Shown here one piece after another: positions 58,601 to 60,000 of a stretch of DNA of 60,000 nucleotides (position 1 is its first letter; every line of letters begins with the position of its first letter). This DNA is from Nematostella vectensis (Eukaryota > Cnidaria > Anthozoa > Actiniaria > Edwardsiidae): NCBI RefSeq assembly GCF_932526225.1, contig NC_064036.1, positions 11,403,181 through 11,463,180 of the forward strand, read 5' to 3'. The notes beneath the pieces are model-generated. The model was not told where the DNA came from. It worked only from the letters and a program-made list of their open reading frames with translations, and searched no databases. The position numbers were made by a program, and so were the translations under genes.

Positions 58601-59958
58601 CGCAGGCTTTAACACGTGACGAGGAGCAAGAAGTGCGCATGCGCGAGCAGATAAAAAAGCGTCGTAATGAGAAGCGTCGTAACGGTTGGGCTAAAGCCAA
58701 ACAGCTGCCCATGATAATGGCCATCGCCAAGCTCAACCACAACAGTAAAAACAACCCCTTTCCTGAGGTGAAGCCCGTGTATCACTCACCAAGGTATGAT
58801 TGTTGAGTCCCGACAAATTTTATCGACAACGTAAAAAATCTTTGTCACGATAATTACCACCAGTTTAATAATCTTCACCGCTGGTGCTTCTCGGCTTCCT
58901 TATCCCAATCATCATCACTACCCCAAAACCAGAATCATATTCATAATTAGAATCGTAATCATCATCATCGGATTATTAGCATTTTGATTAAGATCCTTTT
59001 ATTATCAACAACATCAATTTTGTTAACCGCTATCATCATAATCATCAGCAGCTAATAAAAAATGAAAATGAAAAATGTCATTACTACTACCATCATCTGC
59101 ATCACAATCACGTTCATTATCATCAGAATTACCATGACCGCCAATATCATCATCATCATCCATCATGCATATTATCATCATTATCATCTTCGTAAACATC
59201 ATCACCATAACCACCATCATAATCATCAGCCTTGAAATAGTTTTCATATTTTTTCTAATCTGTATCATGTTTAAAATGTGTTTTTCTGCCAGCAGGGGTG
59301 CTGGTGGATGGAACAAGAAGAGTGCGCTCAAGGTACTGCTCTCAATTACCTCAACCGCGTACCCTTCGTAGCACCATCATTATTCATAACCTTGCTCATA
59401 AAGTCATCATTAATTAGATAAACACCTAATTTGCGTATTCACAAGGCAACCTTATTTTTGGTTTAGTTGAAGCGACAGACGACTGAGGACACGACGTCTG
59501 ATGCTCTCCAGAATGGTCGCATCTCAAGACAGGATACGCAAGATAATGCGCTAACGGATCCTGTTACGGATCGCGAAGATGAGGACGAGCCCGCTGACAT
59601 GCCAACGCCAGGTATGCATAACAAAACCCTACGGAAACCATTCGTAAAAAAAGTACCACAGTAGAAGGTAGCTTGTGTGTTTTCCCTAGGGTAAAAAAAA
59701 AGCTAGTCTGATGAATCTTTGTAGTTTTCTTAGCTATCCGTCTGCTTTAATAGGCGACTTGCACTAAACAACTATAACGCTGCATCGAGTTAACCGTTTT
59801 TTGTTTTGTTTTCTTGTAGAAATGGTTCGTACTCCTCGACGTAGTTTGGCGATAAGCAGCTTGCGAAGCGCTGGTCGAATCATCCGAAGGCGCAACATTC
59901 ATCGTACTTCACCTATCATTCGCAAAAGCTCTATGTTCATATTTGGACCCGATAACCC
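46426..59958 (+). CDS. Cav2: voltage-gated calcium channel alpha-1 subunit, Cav2-like, partial (domains I and II; 19 exons, runs off the window)
   Basis: Exons: 46426-46619, 47031-47136, 47312-47451, 52880-53007, 53194-53343, 53576-53784, 54281-54393, 55293-55456, 55916-56039, 56236-56405, 56731-56843, 57148-57257, 57545-57676, 57807-57879, 58182-58305, 58550-58793, 59296-59332, 59467-59611, 59820-59958. These give 871 codons, in phase throughout. An in-frame TAA at 46339 precedes the first ATG. Domain I: S1 from about 66, S4 with Lys171, Arg174, Arg177, Arg180, Lys183, pore Glu301 (TMEGWTD), S6 [15 protein letters not shown]. The I-II linker has the beta-subunit-binding [22 protein letters not shown] (369-387), placing it in the high-voltage-activated group. 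[14 protein letters not shown] and the AID are closest to Cav2 (N, P/Q, R type). Domain II: S4 Arg562, Arg565, Arg568, Lys571, pore Glu647 (TGEDWN). The II-III linker is short and ends at [11 protein letters not shown] before domain III. Confidence 0.94.
46620..47030 (+). other. U12-type AT-AC intron in domain I S1 of the calcium channel
   Basis: The donor is ATATCCTTT, the textbook U12 AT-AC 5' site. The branch element TTCCTTGAC (47012-47020) matches the U12 branch consensus, and the intron ends TTTTCAC. The branch adenosine (47019) lies 11 bases before the 3' end. No AG acceptor is possible: the homologous frame ([14 protein letters not shown]) is closed by a TGA at about 47017, and no AG follows it before the coding segment. 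Joining AA to A gives Lys65 and restores homology exactly. Confidence 0.9.
49662..49777. repeat. 58-bp tandem repeat, two copies
   Basis: The unit begins TTACTCGAGCCCTTCAG and continues with TTCTACTGAGCGGGYTTCTA. The preceding CGTTAATTCGAACC and the GTTCTACTG motif resemble decayed pogo-type ends, so this may be a relic of the same kind of element as 807-1105. Confidence 0.6.
52390..52542. repeat. five interspersed copies of TCACGTTTCACGGAC
   Basis: Copies start near 52390, 52422, 52465, 52496 (TCACGTTTCTCGAC) and 52528 (TCTCGTTTCACGAAA). They are spaced about 31-43 bases with unrelated sequence between, about 340 bases upstream of calcium-channel exon 4. Confidence 0.7.
53344..53575 (+). 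other. Calcium channel intron 5, tandemly duplicated
   Basis: Two copies of a ~110-bp segment (about 53342-53449 and 53450-53562) each contain donor CGGTATGTAAT, a (GGGAA)n tract, CTAAATCGACGGGAAGAATC and acceptor TTCTAACAG. The model uses the first donor (53344) and the last acceptor, CTCAACAG (ending 53575). Alternative acceptor 53556-53557 would add 18 in-frame bases to exon 6. The internal acceptor (53438-53439) and second donor (53452) bound a 12-base segment. Confidence 0.75.
53576..53784 (+). CDS. Cav2: Calcium channel exon 6: domain I pore loop
   Basis: Encodes residues 240-309, including the extracellular S5-P cysteines (252, 261, 267) and the selectivity-filter segment [14 protein letters not shown] with Glu301. 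Its 5' boundary is uncertain by 18 bases because two acceptors, both in frame, precede it. Confidence 0.9.
53919..54060. mobile_element. short inverted-repeat element in intron 6
   Basis: The left arm, 53919-53945 (TATTCCCCATTGAGG...), pairs imperfectly with 54034-54060, whose reverse complement begins TATTGTCCCTATTGAGG. G tracts lie just inside the left arm. A MITE is the simplest reading; no target duplication is clear. Confidence 0.45.
54444..54766. mobile_element. MITE with CAGGCCC(C)GTACCC ends in intron 7
   Basis: Left end CAGGCCCCGTACCCAGG; right end reversed CAGGCCCGTACCCGGG. Inside are a G run near 54480 and a C run of about 28 at 54727-54753, on opposite ends, so the single strand could fold. 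It has no coding capacity. Confidence 0.6.
55293..55456 (+). CDS. Cav2: Calcium channel exon 8: I-II linker with beta-subunit interaction domain
   Basis: Encodes [20 protein letters not shown] followed by the AID (369-387). The conserved Gln, Glu, Leu, Gly-Tyr, Trp-Ile and Glu of the AID consensus are all present, predicting binding of a Cav-beta subunit. Low-voltage-activated Cav3 channels lack this motif. Confidence 0.95.
58182..58305 (+). CDS. Cav2: Calcium channel exon 15: domain II pore loop and IIS6
   Basis: Encodes [20 protein letters not shown] followed by IIS6 ([17 protein letters not shown]). Glu647 is the second selectivity-filter glutamate. The exon ends inside IIS6 at a U12-type donor, and exon 16 completes [19 protein letters not shown]. 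Confidence 0.94.
58306..58549 (+). other. U12-type GT-AG intron in IIS6 of the calcium channel
   Basis: Donor GTATCCTTT is the U12 GT-type consensus. The branch element TTCCTTGAC (58531-58539) is identical to that of the AT-AC intron in this gene. The acceptor is CCCAAG (AG at 58548-58549), with no polypyrimidine tract, and the branch adenosine is again 11 bases from the 3' end. Splicing joins T to AT, giving Tyr684 of [11 protein letters not shown]. Confidence 0.92.
58850..59240. repeat. (ATC/CAT)n-rich microsatellite in calcium-channel intron 16
   Basis: Scattered imperfect ATC/CAT triplets fill most of the intron before exon 17. A smaller patch of the same kind is at about 53810-53870 and 54060-54120. 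Confidence 0.65.
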
Positions 59959-60000
59959 GTAAGTCTTTAGGGAGGATCATGTATAACAACCCCTACGTTC

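Overview
The window is animal genomic DNA: three intron-rich genes, all on the + strand, separated and interrupted by AT-rich non-coding DNA, minisatellites, long G/C homopolymers and small inverted-repeat transposons. I rebuilt the genes by joining GT-AG (and one AT-AC) introns so that reading frame and protein-family homology stay continuous. The gene set (M13 peptidase, Cys-loop receptor, Cav2-type channel), the small ATG-proximal exons and the abundance of poly-G tracts and short inverted-repeat elements suggest a cnidarian, perhaps an anthozoan such as Nematostella. That is an inference from style, not a proven identification.

Layout. 1-5616: upstream non-coding DNA with a pogo/Tigger-like 299-bp element carrying a 32-bp tandem repeat (807-1105) and a ~1.1-kb array of a 19-bp unit (1482-2565). 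5617-20913: complete 19-exon gene for an 810-residue neprilysin/ECE-like (M13) type II membrane metallopeptidase, with HEITH and GENIADNG zinc-site motifs. Its intron 16 is swollen by ~3 kb of a 49-bp G/T-rich minisatellite. 20914-23066: intergenic, with a TATA box at 22969. 23067-32511: complete 9-exon gene for a 414-residue GABA-A-like Cys-loop receptor subunit. 33513-40940: 7.4 kb of a 17-bp satellite with higher-order structure. 41040-44252: a 3.2-kb non-autonomous DNA transposon with perfect 21-bp terminal inverted repeats and a perfect 9-bp target duplication. 46426-end: the first 19 exons (871 codons, domains I and II) of a Cav2-like voltage-gated calcium-channel alpha-1 subunit; the gene runs off the right edge.

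The most notable biology is in the calcium-channel gene. It has two minor-spliceosome (U12-type) introns, one with AT-AC ends and one with GT-AG ends, sharing an identical branch site and identical 11-nt branch-to-acceptor spacing. It also has a tandemly duplicated intron that places acceptor and donor signals around a possible 12-nt in-frame microexon. Two of the genes encode membrane-excitability proteins (an inhibitory-type receptor and a presynaptic-type calcium channel), and the third an ectopeptidase of a family that degrades signalling peptides. Nothing in the sequence shows that they are co-regulated.
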